This document shows, in pieces, positions 32,795 to 42,865 of a stretch of 64,000 nucleotides of DNA. The position numbers were made by a program, and so were the translations under genes. The first letter of the stretch is position 1, and each line of letters opens with the position of its first letter. The notes under the pieces were generated by a model that saw only the letters and a list, made by a program, of their open reading frames with translations, was not told where the DNA came from and did not search any database. This DNA is from Lineus longissimus (Eukaryota; Nemertea; Pilidiophora; Heteronemertea; Lineidae): positions 7,564,349 to 7,628,348 of the forward strand of contig NC_088318.1 of NCBI RefSeq assembly GCF_910592395.1, in the 5' to 3' direction.

Positions 32795-33455
32795 AATCAA
32801 AAACCCGTATGATATGTGATGTATCCTTGCTAGGAGTACCTACCATAACAAGAGGCCCAAGGGCCTGGCGCTCAGCTGAGTTGTTGCTGCGTTGTTCGTA
32901 TATATTACATTACTCGTCAAACTCTACTAAACTAAGGACTCAAAGCCTAAGGATATTAGCTTCTGGATGTGTAACAGTGAATTACGGTAGACTGGCGCAA
33001 TCTACTTCAAGCAAGCTCCACCCTTGCAATGTGTGCGCAAACAGATAACCTAACCTATATTGGACCATCAATTCTACACACAGCAACATGATTCATCCTC
33101 AGCTGTTTCCATGATGATGATGATGATGATCCTTTTCGCAAATTGGTCGTCTTCTGTCTTTCTTCCATACTTCAGTGCCACCGGATGTAGTCTGCCCTTG
33201 TGGAGGGATCCTTTCAGCACCGGGACACAAGAATCCATGCGAATTGAATCACATGGAGAGACTAGCCCAATCACCCGCTTTTGGCTGGGTAGAAATGGGT
33301 AAATCTCGCAGACTGGACCTTAAACTCTACTGCCGACGTGTGAGGCCGGTCTGACAGATGAGTAAGTGGGGTCCACCTAATGCAGAAGGCACCAGTTTCC
33401 CTAACTAAAAGGGTAACATTAACAAAATGCTCTACCCAACTCTATTATTGCCTAA

Positions 33456-34789
33456 AGGCCTGTGTACACTAGTAAAATATTAGCAACATTTTTACATTTC
33501 CAGTTGCAACAAATGTTGCAAAAATGTTGCGTAGTGTGTACAGAGCAAAACGCGTCTTACAACATGTTGTAAAATTGTTGCAAATTAAATGCAATGCAAT
33601 TCTTTGTTGCATGTTGTAAAAATGTTGCAAACTCTTCAGCCAATCAGAAATAGGATTTGCGTCATGTGATCTACCGGAGTTCATGTGACTTGAACAAGAA
33701 GCAGGTATAGCAACTCTCAAGTGAGTGTCTTGCTTCGTAGGGTGATGAAACCTTTTCTAGAAGTTTTTGTGTGACGGCTTGTCAGTAAGCCGCAACTCCT
33801 TTAGGCTGCGTATCCATAGGCTGTTCCGTGCCCTGCACAACATTCCCTTTTTACCGCCTGGCGCGCCACACGGACAATGAACCTTCATTGGTGTTATTGA
33901 TCGTTCCCATAGGTTATGCCGTGTCACATTGCGGGCATATATGCACTGTGGATTGGGAATATAGGCCCATATTGGGATTGAACATGTCCATTCTTTTGCG
34001 AGTGAACAACACGGAAGCAATGTCTGAGGCGAAATTAATTCAAGAGGTTCATCAACGGGAACTACTCTGGGACCCCGAAACTGATGATTATCATAACAAG
34101 CACGAACCTGTAATTTGTTGCTTAAAAGTCAGGTTTTATATACATGTACATGTCAATTTGATGTTGCAAGTGAAAATACAGGTTACTTGTATTTTCATTT
34201 TCAATATTCATAAGAAATTGTCTTCTGAAATAATGACAGCGTGCGGATAAACGCGATTGACCGCTGCGAAATGAGGACTACAAAGGCCTACATGACCAAA
34301 AAGGAATATCCAATGGAGACTCAGGGCATAGTGCCAGGTCACAAGGCTGTTACGCCATAACGCCACACTACACAAGGGCATACCCTATGGATACGCGGCC
34401 TTAACAGGCAGTGGTATGCCCCATCATCCACCCTCATTTTGATCCAGGGCCTGGTCCATATTCTCTTTGGTTATTTCGCCGCCTCTTCCGTCTCTCAACA
34501 ATGACAGCTAAAATTGCTGCAGAAGCACTCAAAACACATCTTCTCTCCTTGGAATCATCCATTTTCCCTCCAAAATACCTATTTCCCTTTGTTCCCACTA
34601 AAAAGTTTGCAACAATTTACCAACATGTTGTAAAAATGTTGCTAATTTGTTGCAATATTGTTGCTAGTGAACACAGGGCCTTGAAGGGCTTGTTGCAAAA
34701 TTGTTGTAAAAATGTTGGTAAAATGTTGGTAAAATGTTGGTAAAATGTTGGTAAAATGTTGCTAATATTTTACTAGTGTACACCCTGCT
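33456..34789. mobile_element. Deleted PIF/Harbinger element
   Basis: The ends are aggcctgtgtacactagtaa and the complement of agcagggtgtacactagtaa, both running into aatattagcaacatttt. It is flanked by TAA at 33453-33455 and 34790-34792. Many gttgtaaaaatgttg motifs near both ends form subterminal repeats, and gtaaaatgttg is tandem at 34705-34755. The transposase gene is absent. Only a MADF first-exon remnant at 34020-34104 survives. Confidence 0.82.
34020..34104 (+). pseudogene. MADF first-exon remnant of Harbinger
   Basis: ATG at 34020 opens MSEAKLIQEVHQRELLWDPE followed by a tyrosine-rich stretch, which fits the start of a MADF domain (LI-x-V-x-R-LLWDP). It is the counterpart of exon 1 of the MADF-BESS gene at 25598. 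The frame then runs into unrelated sequence, and the second exon is missing. Confidence 0.55.
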
Positions 34790-34911
34790 TAAGTCAAGTG
34801 AAACTCTTAACAAACCTTAGCAGAATGCCACCATTGAAATGTTTGAAAAACTTTAAACAGATAGACTTGATTTTTTTAACCAACTGCCACATGCGGTTTT
34901 CTTTATTTAGT

Positions 34912-34917
34912 AAATTT
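34912..34917 (-). terminator. Poly(A) signal AATAAA of small gene
   Basis: AATAAA on the minus strand about 35 nt after the stop codon at 34952-34954 of the two-exon small gene. Position and form fit a cleavage signal. Confidence 0.55.
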
Positions 34918-34951
34918 TGAGGTAAGTATTACAGAATGAAATACTTGAATA

Positions 34952-35780
34952 CTAGAATTGCCTGGCTCTTCTGATGATTGCACTGGTGAACACCGAAGTC
35001 GATGGGATGTGCAAAGTCATAGCTCGATCCTCTCTCTTGGTCATCTTTGAGATGTGGTCACCAAATATGTTCAAATGCAGCTGCAGATCATTCCTGTCCT
35101 GCAAAACATGATGAGGAGATAACATTTTAATTTTGATAGAATAGGTAAGCTAGCCAAGTTTTATATCAAATACAAGGCCAACAACAACTGATAAGGCGCT
35201 AGGGCCGAATGATCAAGGAAGTTCATTGATATGATTGGGAATACATTGTGATAAGAGTGATGAATCGGCCCCGTTTGAAGCATTGTGCTATGTACAGTGT
35301 GCAAGTGTCAGTGTGTATCATATCGCATTTATTGTTTGTTGACATTTCAAATCGCTGGCGTCGATCCTCAATTACACTGTTTATGTACATTGGCAACCTT
35401 ACCCGATGATATCAGAACGATGTTTATTATTGTCTTGTTTGTTCACATTAGTTCTGCTATGTGACAAGAGTTATTTGTTGAGAAATCCATGATTTAAAGC
35501 CGGACTTTGACATCGTTTCTCAGACCAACCAAGCTGCATTTCGCAGATCGTTTTTCAACGATCGTCGACGAACTATTTCAAATTAATCACATCCAATTAA
35601 ACAATCCAAGCCTTCCCTAATGTCATCAACATGCAATAACACAAGCAGCCAAATATTATCGCCTATGAAATTGTGAATTTAATGAGAACTTACCTCTGAA
35701 TTGACAGAACGCGATCTATTCCATAGCATGGTCTCCTTACGTCTGAACTGCGCAGACTCGAGACGTGACGTTCGCTGCAT
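34952..35780 (-). CDS. Small two-exon gene, function unknown
   Basis: Minus-strand exons are 35694-35780 (ATG at 35780, GTAAGT donor, phase 0) and 34952-35098 (acceptor after tctcctcatcatgttttgc, TAG stop at 34952). The spliced frame gives about 77 residues beginning MQRTSRLESAQFRRKET and including LQLHLNIFGDHISKMTKRED. It is rich in arginine, with no signal peptide or membrane segment. An in-frame ATG at 35729 is an alternative start. Good splice sites, matching phases and a nearby AATAAA support a real gene. I do not recognise the family. It lies wholly inside a Helentron-like element, which suggests captured host DNA. Confidence 0.5.
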
Positions 35781-36129
35781 GTGTGATTGGACGTGGGATA
35801 ACTCGCGCGAAATTTAAAATGCTCTTCTTGGGGGGTGCTCACTAAATTGCGCCAGTAACATCACCTGGTGAGAAATTCATGAACTACGCCTATTGATAAT
35901 GAAAGAGAAAGCTTTGCTCTATAAAATTAGATTTGATTCATGATCCCCAACTGAGAAATCAGCTGCTGGAAAAGTTTTTAGAAAATTTCGCTCGGTGCCA
36001 CCTAGTGGCCAAACCGCTCATCCTGCCGGACCCACATTTGGTCTATTCAGGAGTCCTGAAGGGTCTCAACGCCTCAGAGGGAAAATCTATCGCCTATCTG
36101 CCATAGTTTTGAAACGTGCCTGTTTAACG

Positions 36130-36175
<46 letters not shown>

Positions 36176-37210
36176 AAGACAGACAGACAGACGGACACTC
36201 ATTCTACCATTTACTCATATGAATAGCTCAGCTTTTCAGCTGAGCTAAAAATGTTATGAAAATCAGACCACTATTAAACGAGCAATCAAACATTTTAACA
36301 TAGGACATTAAATTTGGCCCCCGGGTGGCCAAACTAAGCATTTTTCAAGATGCCCGCCTGGCACCCATATTGGCTATCACATTTGATAAAAAATCAAGGA
36401 TTTAGTAGAGAGTACATAGATATACATCCAGATCAAATTTGGTTGCAATCCGATCATTAGTTTCGGAGTAATAGTACTGTGTTTATTTTTCAAGATGGCT
36501 GCCTGGCGGCCATATTTGATGTCCGAACGGCTGAAATTTTAGGGGTGGAATAGAGAATCCCCAGATACAGGTCCACACTGGTTTAAAACCTTCTAGCTAA
36601 AATAGATAGGAAACATGCTACTGTTCAGTGAATCAGCAAACTTTGACCTCTGTGACCTTAAAAAGGAGGTCAAATCAAAAACCCGGAGGATATATGATGC
36701 ACCTTTGCTAGAAGTACCTACCATATTTTTTTCAAAATTTCCCGACTACTATTAAGGGAGATATTGCATATTTTCACTTTTAACGTTTGGCCCCCTGGTG
36801 GCCAAACCATGAAACGAATCGGACCGAAACTTGGTCTCCAAGGTGTCATTCCATAAGGGTACATGTGTACCAAGTTTCAACTCAATAGCTCTAACAGTTA
36901 CGAAACGTACCCTGCTAACGGACGACGGACGACGACGACGACGACGACGACGGACGACGGACGCCACGGTATGGGATAAGCTCACGTTTGCTAAGAGGTG
37001 AGCTAAAAATGGGCGGAAGGAACTAGGCCAATAGCAGGTTCCCAACCAGGGGGTTTGGGGGGTTTCCCCCAACCTAAAGGCGCTGCGCGCTTACTAGGGC
37101 ACTGCACTGATATATTGAAACTTCAACTTCTTGTGAAGCAGTCCGCCATGTTTATCTAGCGTTTGAATCATAACTTGGGTTTATTTTGATTACATCGATG
37201 ATGTTTATAA

Positions 37211-38341
37211 GGCCATTCAACATAAATTACTTGTTTATCATCACCGCCCGCCCCGACATTTAGGTCCCGTGCCGATTATTTTGATATTCGATATATCAAA
37301 TATCAAGGTACCGTCCGCTCCAAGTTGTGCCCTCAACTTCCAACTCAGATTCAAACAACCTACCGCCCTAATTTTACCTGACCCGGTGGCCTGTTGATAA
37401 TTGATATCCATTTCCCCGTTCTGGCCATCACACATGTGGTATTAGTTACGACTAAACAAATCCAGAGACGCAGCATGCAGCCAGCCGATGCTGAAAAAAT
37501 GTCTCAATACCTCAGTACAGGTGACACCAGTCTCGCTCAACGGCAATGAATTATTTTCATTCAAAGTGAATTGTCAGCACACAAAAGAATTATTGACTCA
37601 GTGAGACTACACTCGGGGAGATTTTGGAACCAATACTTTCTCAACCTCATACCTGCGTGGGAAAATGCGTATAGGCCTACCAGTTATTTTTATATTGCCG
37701 ATGAGCCTGGAATCGAGATGAATAAACGCATGTGTTTTTATTTCTTGCTCAACGCATGAATGTTTGACCAAAGCTTACACACTATGTGGTGTATGAGGAG
37801 AATGTTTTCAATGGGTGAGACTTGGGGCCATGCTGCTTGCTGTCACTTTGCATGCTTGTGTCAGATATACATGGATTTGTACGGTACATACATGTAAAAC
37901 GTCAGGGGAATAAATCATCAGCAGATCATGGTGACCAGGATATAAAAAAGAAACAGCTGTTGATGTCCATACAGGTTTTGTAATTAAACTTTAATTTGTA
38001 TTCTCCTGTCCTTATTTTATCTATCCATTTTGGAATTTGATCACTGTATACATTTTTAGGCCTCCCTGACACATCTGTTGTACTGATTATAACTTGACAT
38101 GGCTTATACATACATTTGTAATATGTCAGTCCAAAAATTATCAAATATCGAATATCAAAGCCCCTCCCAATGGAATACATTGCCAAGTTCATGACCGAAA
38201 AATATCAAATACCAAATATCAAAGGCCCTCCCCATCAAACATTGGCGCCAAACAAAATATCAAATATCAATATCAAAGGGCCTCCCCTCCAAATATCGTG
38301 AGGTGGAGTGATGATAAACAAGTAATTTATTTTGAATGGCC
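37211..38341. mobile_element. 1.13-kb MITE-like element with TAA duplication
   Basis: Inverted ends start ggccattcaacataaattac at 37211, with the complement ending at 38341, about 38 bp long and running into ttgtttatcatcac. TAA flanks both sides (37208-37210 and 38342-38344), as in Harbinger elements. The interior has repeated caaatatcaaa strings near both arms and no coding frame with a domain. A further arm-like copy lies at about 44200-44240. Confidence 0.72.
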
Positions 38342-39524
38342 TAAATACAAAGAAGCTTTTCTTATAACAATTTTTTGTCCGGATTTCAAAGTTATTCTCC
38401 AGTAATTGTTATATTAATGTGTAAAAGATAATTGTGAAGTATTACGATTATTCAATTCTGATGATTGGGATGAATTTGCTGCAACACCGTTTTGTATATA
38501 AAATGTACATGGCTTTCATGTGTGTTTTGATCTTCAACTTCGACTCAATGACTGAGCAAATTTAACAAGACAGAAAGCCAAAAACGGTAACACTTCCTAT
38601 GAAAACAAGCTACAGGAGTCATTCTATACTATGACTTTTCAAATAACAGTTGTCATGGCCAATTGTACCAAGCAAATCAAGAGAAAATACAGAGAAAACT
38701 CACCTTGGTTTTCTGTCAAAACGTCTACGTAGATGAACTCAGCATAAATCTGGGTTTCTCTACGTGTCTTTTATCGGCAATATCAATTAGAATTAGACAA
38801 AATAACCTCACAAAACGACCAGTTTCAAAGGCATATTGATATTGAGAAGCAAAATATAGGGAAATACCACTTTCTAATTGCTCGTTATGACAAATTTGGA
38901 TTATGTTTTGAAATGAACGTACACACTCTATCATTCGCAAAATGGCCATCACTTTATCAGCCTCGGCTGCAATGCCTTATGTGTAGCGCGTTCAGTACAT
39001 TACAGAGACAGGTCAGATTGAGGCCGTTTTGCCAGTTTTGAGCAGACGACAATTTTCAGATAAAAATCTGCCAATTACTGCCAATTAGGGCGTTTAGTCT
39101 TTCTACTGTAAATAGCTATAATCCTATCGAAACAAAAAGTTCAAAATATTGGTATCCTGGCCCAGCTACAGCAAAGTCTGATGAAAATAAAACTATTTTG
39201 TTGGAACTACTTTCGGCCAGCTCCAGTACAAACCATAAACTACGCTGCAAAGCCAGCGTAGCTAAAAAGTGATTTTTGGACCTTTTTTAAAATGTTTGTT
39301 ACATAATGAAGGGATGGAATTAGGTGCATCTAAATACAACAGATATATGACCAACTAAATATACCATACTCTGCAGAAAATCGCATTCAAATATCTTATT
39401 TCATCTCTGTGATATTTTTAAAAAACAGTGGGCATTTACTTTCTGGAACGACTGTACATCTTATAACCGAAGGCTGCAATATTTTTTTACAAAGATCATC
39501 ATATTAAAGTAGCCTTAAAATGAA
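38342..39524. other. Unclassified; possible diverged family-2 repeat
   Basis: The string aatttaacaagacagaaagc near 38558 and the hairpin tacgctgcaaagccagcgtagctaaaaa ending near 39268 resemble the two ends of a family-2 element. An exon-like stretch on the minus strand at about 38702-38759 ends at a GTGAGT donor but has a weak acceptor. No gene can be called. Confidence 0.35.
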
Positions 39525-39735
39525 AAGGCCAGGGGTCATTGTGCTCACCGTATAGATATTTGGTGGTTAGGAATTCATGCTCATTTAGAAACATGCTACA
39601 TGTATAGTATATAGGTCAAATCAAAATCGGTATGACATGTGATGTATCCTTGCTTAGGGTGCCTACCTTCTGGAGCCCGTGATCTCGATTCGGATTTTAT
39701 TCTATCTTCCCCTGCTACTGATAGTATATAGGTCA
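39525..39735 (+). repeat. Family-1 repeat fragment (left end)
   Basis: It begins aaaggccaggggtcattgtg followed by gctcacc, and continues with a module start like 22066-22200 (atagtatataggtca, then ggtatgacatgtgatgtatc). It breaks off near 39670-39735. Confidence 0.65.
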
Positions 39736-42469
39736 AACCAGTTATCCATTACTCCCGGAATGTAAAACAAAAAAACCAGCAAAAGGATGCATGCTCTAGG
39801 ACAAAGTTTACCCCGATAAAGTCAATTTGTTTCCTTATTTTTCGTTAGATTTTGGTATAAAAACACGTCAGTGTTAAAATGAGACAATACAGCCATTTCG
39901 TCCATTTTGTAACCGACCGTGTCCCGGGTTTTTTCAGTTCTCATTGCGGATTCAGCGCCATCTAACAGATTAATTCGGAAAATCATGTCACTCGCAGTAT
40001 ATTCTGATGAATAATCCTTCCATCGATCGCAAAAAGTCATCACGGACAAATACAGAAAAATCCGAGAAGAAGGTCATTTCTTATTTTACGAAAGACAGAG
40101 ATTGTTTTAAGACAGTCTGAAATCATCAGGAACAATTCGTGACTTTGTTGGTCGACTTGTTACGGTAACGAAGGGTCTTTTTGCCAAGTATTCTGGCAAA
40201 CAAGACGGCACTGTTTTGCTCCGGCATGAACATTGCAGCATCGTGCGTCAATACTTGGTGTCCTCTGCCATGGCTTTTCTTCTGATCTAAGTCTTAAACA
40301 TTTTCTTTTCACCCAGTGTTGTAAAAGAATTCAGATGCAAAATGTTGCCAAATGCCATTTCGAAAAACAGATTATATTAGATGCTGAAATGATGCCGACA
40401 TTACCCTCTAACACTTGAACCAAAAGTGAAATAAAAACTTGCTGAGGACTGGATCGATTTGATTGGAAGAAAATTGACGGAACATCATTTTCGGGCTCGC
40501 ATCCCCGACTCAGTCATGGAAATAACCACTTTGTCAGGGGATAGTGCATGCTGAAGTACTGAGTTGACGTCACCCTGCTATTATGATGTAAAGTCATTTC
40601 TATTGCTGTTGCAGTAGTGGGGTGTGTGATGACGTCAAGGGGTTGTGTGGTGACGTCAAAGAGTGAGGTCCTTGTCTTCATGCAGCGTAGGTGGAACCTA
40701 ATAACATGCACATGGACACAAGGTACATAATTATTACAGTGTATTTTGTGAGGTGGGGCCTGGTGCTTTACAATGGTCAAATGAACCGACTGTTGTCTGG
40801 ACATTGATGAAGTGGATGCAGCTAAATGTTTGGGATGGTCTTTTTTGTATGTGAAGAAAAGAAGATAAAGAATTGGTTAACAAAATGAACTTTATTAGTG
40901 CGGAGGATATTTGATGCCTTTCGGCAGATATTTGAAGCCTTTCGGCAGATATTTGATGCCTTGCGGTAGATATTTGTTGCCTTGTGGCAGATATCTGATA
41001 ACGCTCTCCGAGAATGAAAAGGAGTAAAACAAGTAAGCACACCTTACTCTGATGTGGGAACAGCAAGTGCTTTACTGGACATGAAATGTGCCAACGACTA
41101 CTCTTGCAATAACCAACAACAGTTAATCTGTAAAAAAAGAGAAGAGAAATTAACACCGACTGAATAAAAAAGGCTGACATAGACGGGGAAATGTACACCA
41201 CCGGATACAGTCTGTGCTTGATCAGGCATTTGTCAGATGATATCCTGAACAAGGCATCTATGGAAGCAAATCCAGAAAGAGACTTACCTTTGAAGTTCAC
41301 ACTTTTTTTACTCAGTGAAAAGTCAGTCCTGTGGGCTGTTTTCCAATTCAAAATAAAAGTGTAACCTCTTTAAATTAGTCTCACAGACTGAACCATAACA
41401 CTCAACAGCCAACCGTGCCCGCATGATGTGAGCCGAGAGCTGGGCTTAAAGATGAGCGAGTGGTGTACTACATTTTGAAAATTGTCTAGCGTCTACGACA
41501 TGTGACAGAACAGGATCTATTGGACTTAATGATGAGGTACTATCAAATAAGGTGTCCATCAAATGAATCATGAGGGCCAGTTGAGTAAGCCTATTATAGG
41601 GCTAGGCTATCGTTTTTGTCTTTTTTACAGCCTACAGCACAGCCATGCACAGCGCAGTGTACAGACAGTACAGGATTGCAAACCAAAAACATGAGCATGC
41701 TGCGTAACGAAACTGCAGTGGAATTCATACTACCATGTCATAATGTGACTTTCAAAATAATTGTTGTTACGGCCAATGACCAGACAGGGAGAAAACAAAC
41801 GTAAATGGCGAGATTTGTTGCAAAATTGCCAACCACAACAACTCAGGGACCGTAGCCAAAGTGGCCGACGGCGAATTCTCCGGTCGCTAGCGCAGTCAAT
41901 TTTACAACAAGCATCAATTTTACCAACTTTGGCTGCAAGCTTGGTCATCAAAGTTACACAACATATATATACAGTTAAAAGTGCATAAAAATCCCGATTC
42001 AACCTCCGGACGCTACCTTTTTTTCTCTGGGCCCTACCGGTCGTTATTTAGTGCGACCGCCACCAGAGTGTTTATCAAGATCTTTCGCCATTTTAATTGC
42101 GCCTTTTTAGGCAGATTAATCAATTATTACATGCATGCATTATATATCACCGAAATGATAATTGCGTAGGCTATTTGAAACTAAGTTCAGATATAAAAAT
42201 TGATGGGGATCCAACGCAAAGTTACTGCCAAAATGTCAAAATTATTTGGCCAAAAATACCAACCACCACTTCAATAATTTTCGGAAAATTATAAAACTAC
42301 GGCTACCAAAAGAAAACCTCTGGCTTCAATTGATTAAAAACTATAGGCAAATTTGAAAAGATCCATCACTACTCAACGTTTTGATAAAAACATATGAACC
42401 CGATGGTCATGAACATCGAAGATACAGCTTGATAAAAATTTGATATTTTACTTACCACATCAACACCGA
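39736..42469. other. No gene seen; scattered repeats
   Basis: A block at about 40065-40215 recurs at 44258-44410 (see that entry). On the minus strand an acceptor after ctctttttttac (near 41143) and donors at about 41285 and 41061 look exon-like, but the frames do not join without stops. It may be a noncoding transcript or chance. Confidence 0.35.
40901..41002 (+). repeat. 21-bp minisatellite, five units
   Basis: The unit is close to gcctttcggcagatatttga plus one base. Five units with few changes lie in a row. Because the unit is a multiple of three, the minus strand stays open with a heptad-like AERHQIS repeat, which is probably incidental. Confidence 0.8.
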
Positions 42470-42865
42470 AAGCGTTGATCTGCAGCCGCCATTTTGATAC
42501 CTGGCGAATAGTAAACCTCGTCGATAGATGACGTCATTGGGTGGGAATTTGAATTGACGAATAATATTCGAAGGCACCTTATAATTATATAAAATTTTCA
42601 TCATAATATTAAAGCATATTGTGACTGATTCTGATGTGCCTAGGCCGAGATAGGCCAATTTCTTTTACGGCGTCTCGCTCGCAGGAAGTAGGTCGAATCG
42701 CGCTCATTTTTGGTTGCTGATCAGAGTTCACCAAGATCAACAAATACTGTAAATCTGAAGTGACCGACCGACCGACCGACCGACCCACCCACTCACTCAC
42801 TCACTCACATACACTGAATAGCTATTTAACCAGCTCTGCTGACATTTGGTCAGCTGAGCTAAAAA
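42470..42865 (+). repeat. Family-2 repeat, right part
   Basis: The block at 42490-42720 matches 16095-16380 (cctaggccgagataggcca, then cgctcgcaggaagtaggtcg). Then come (GACC)n at about 42761-42784, (ACTC)n, and the terminal hairpin with cagctgagctaaaaa at 42865. The left end was not found. Confidence 0.7.

Larger units (their letters stand above)
32848..36249 (+). mobile_element. Family-2 Helentron-like element carrying a gene and a Harbinger
   Basis: The left end acaagaggcccaagggcctg and gctcagctgag starts at 32848. The right end is an (ACAG)n tract at 36126-36192, then a cagcttttcagctgagct hairpin and aaaaa at 36249. Its 3' block at 35810-35950 resembles 1518-1690. It interrupts a family-1 repeat, which marks both borders independently. 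Inside are a Harbinger derivative (33456-34789) and a two-exon small gene (34952-35780), so this copy is about 2.06 kb without the Harbinger. Confidence 0.7.
32007..37009 (+). mobile_element. Family-1 repeat split by a 3.4-kb insertion
   Basis: The left portion is 32007-32847: left end aaatggccagggccattgtg, then modules with half-site arrays at 32149, 32465 and 32766. It stops inside the phrase gtacctaccata. The right portion resumes at 36250 with the next part of the module (ccactattaa, then ggcccccgggtggccaaac), has another array at 36644-36672 and a CTCF-like site at 36787, and ends with a (GAC)n tract near 36915-36963 and the hairpin end gaggtgagctaaaaa near 37009. The left modules and the final module are nearly identical to 49229-50337. 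Confidence 0.75.

Noticed and set aside
38702-38759. Minus-strand exon ending in GTGAGT
   Set aside because: The acceptor lacks a pyrimidine tract and no neighbouring exon fits its phase.
40901-41002. CRISPR-like array
   Set aside because: Units are contiguous 21-bp repeats without spacers, and the sequence is eukaryotic.
40734-41351. 205-codon minus-strand frame with a 7-residue repeat
   Set aside because: The repeat comes from a 21-bp minisatellite. The flanks show splice-like sites but no consistent frame or known domain.
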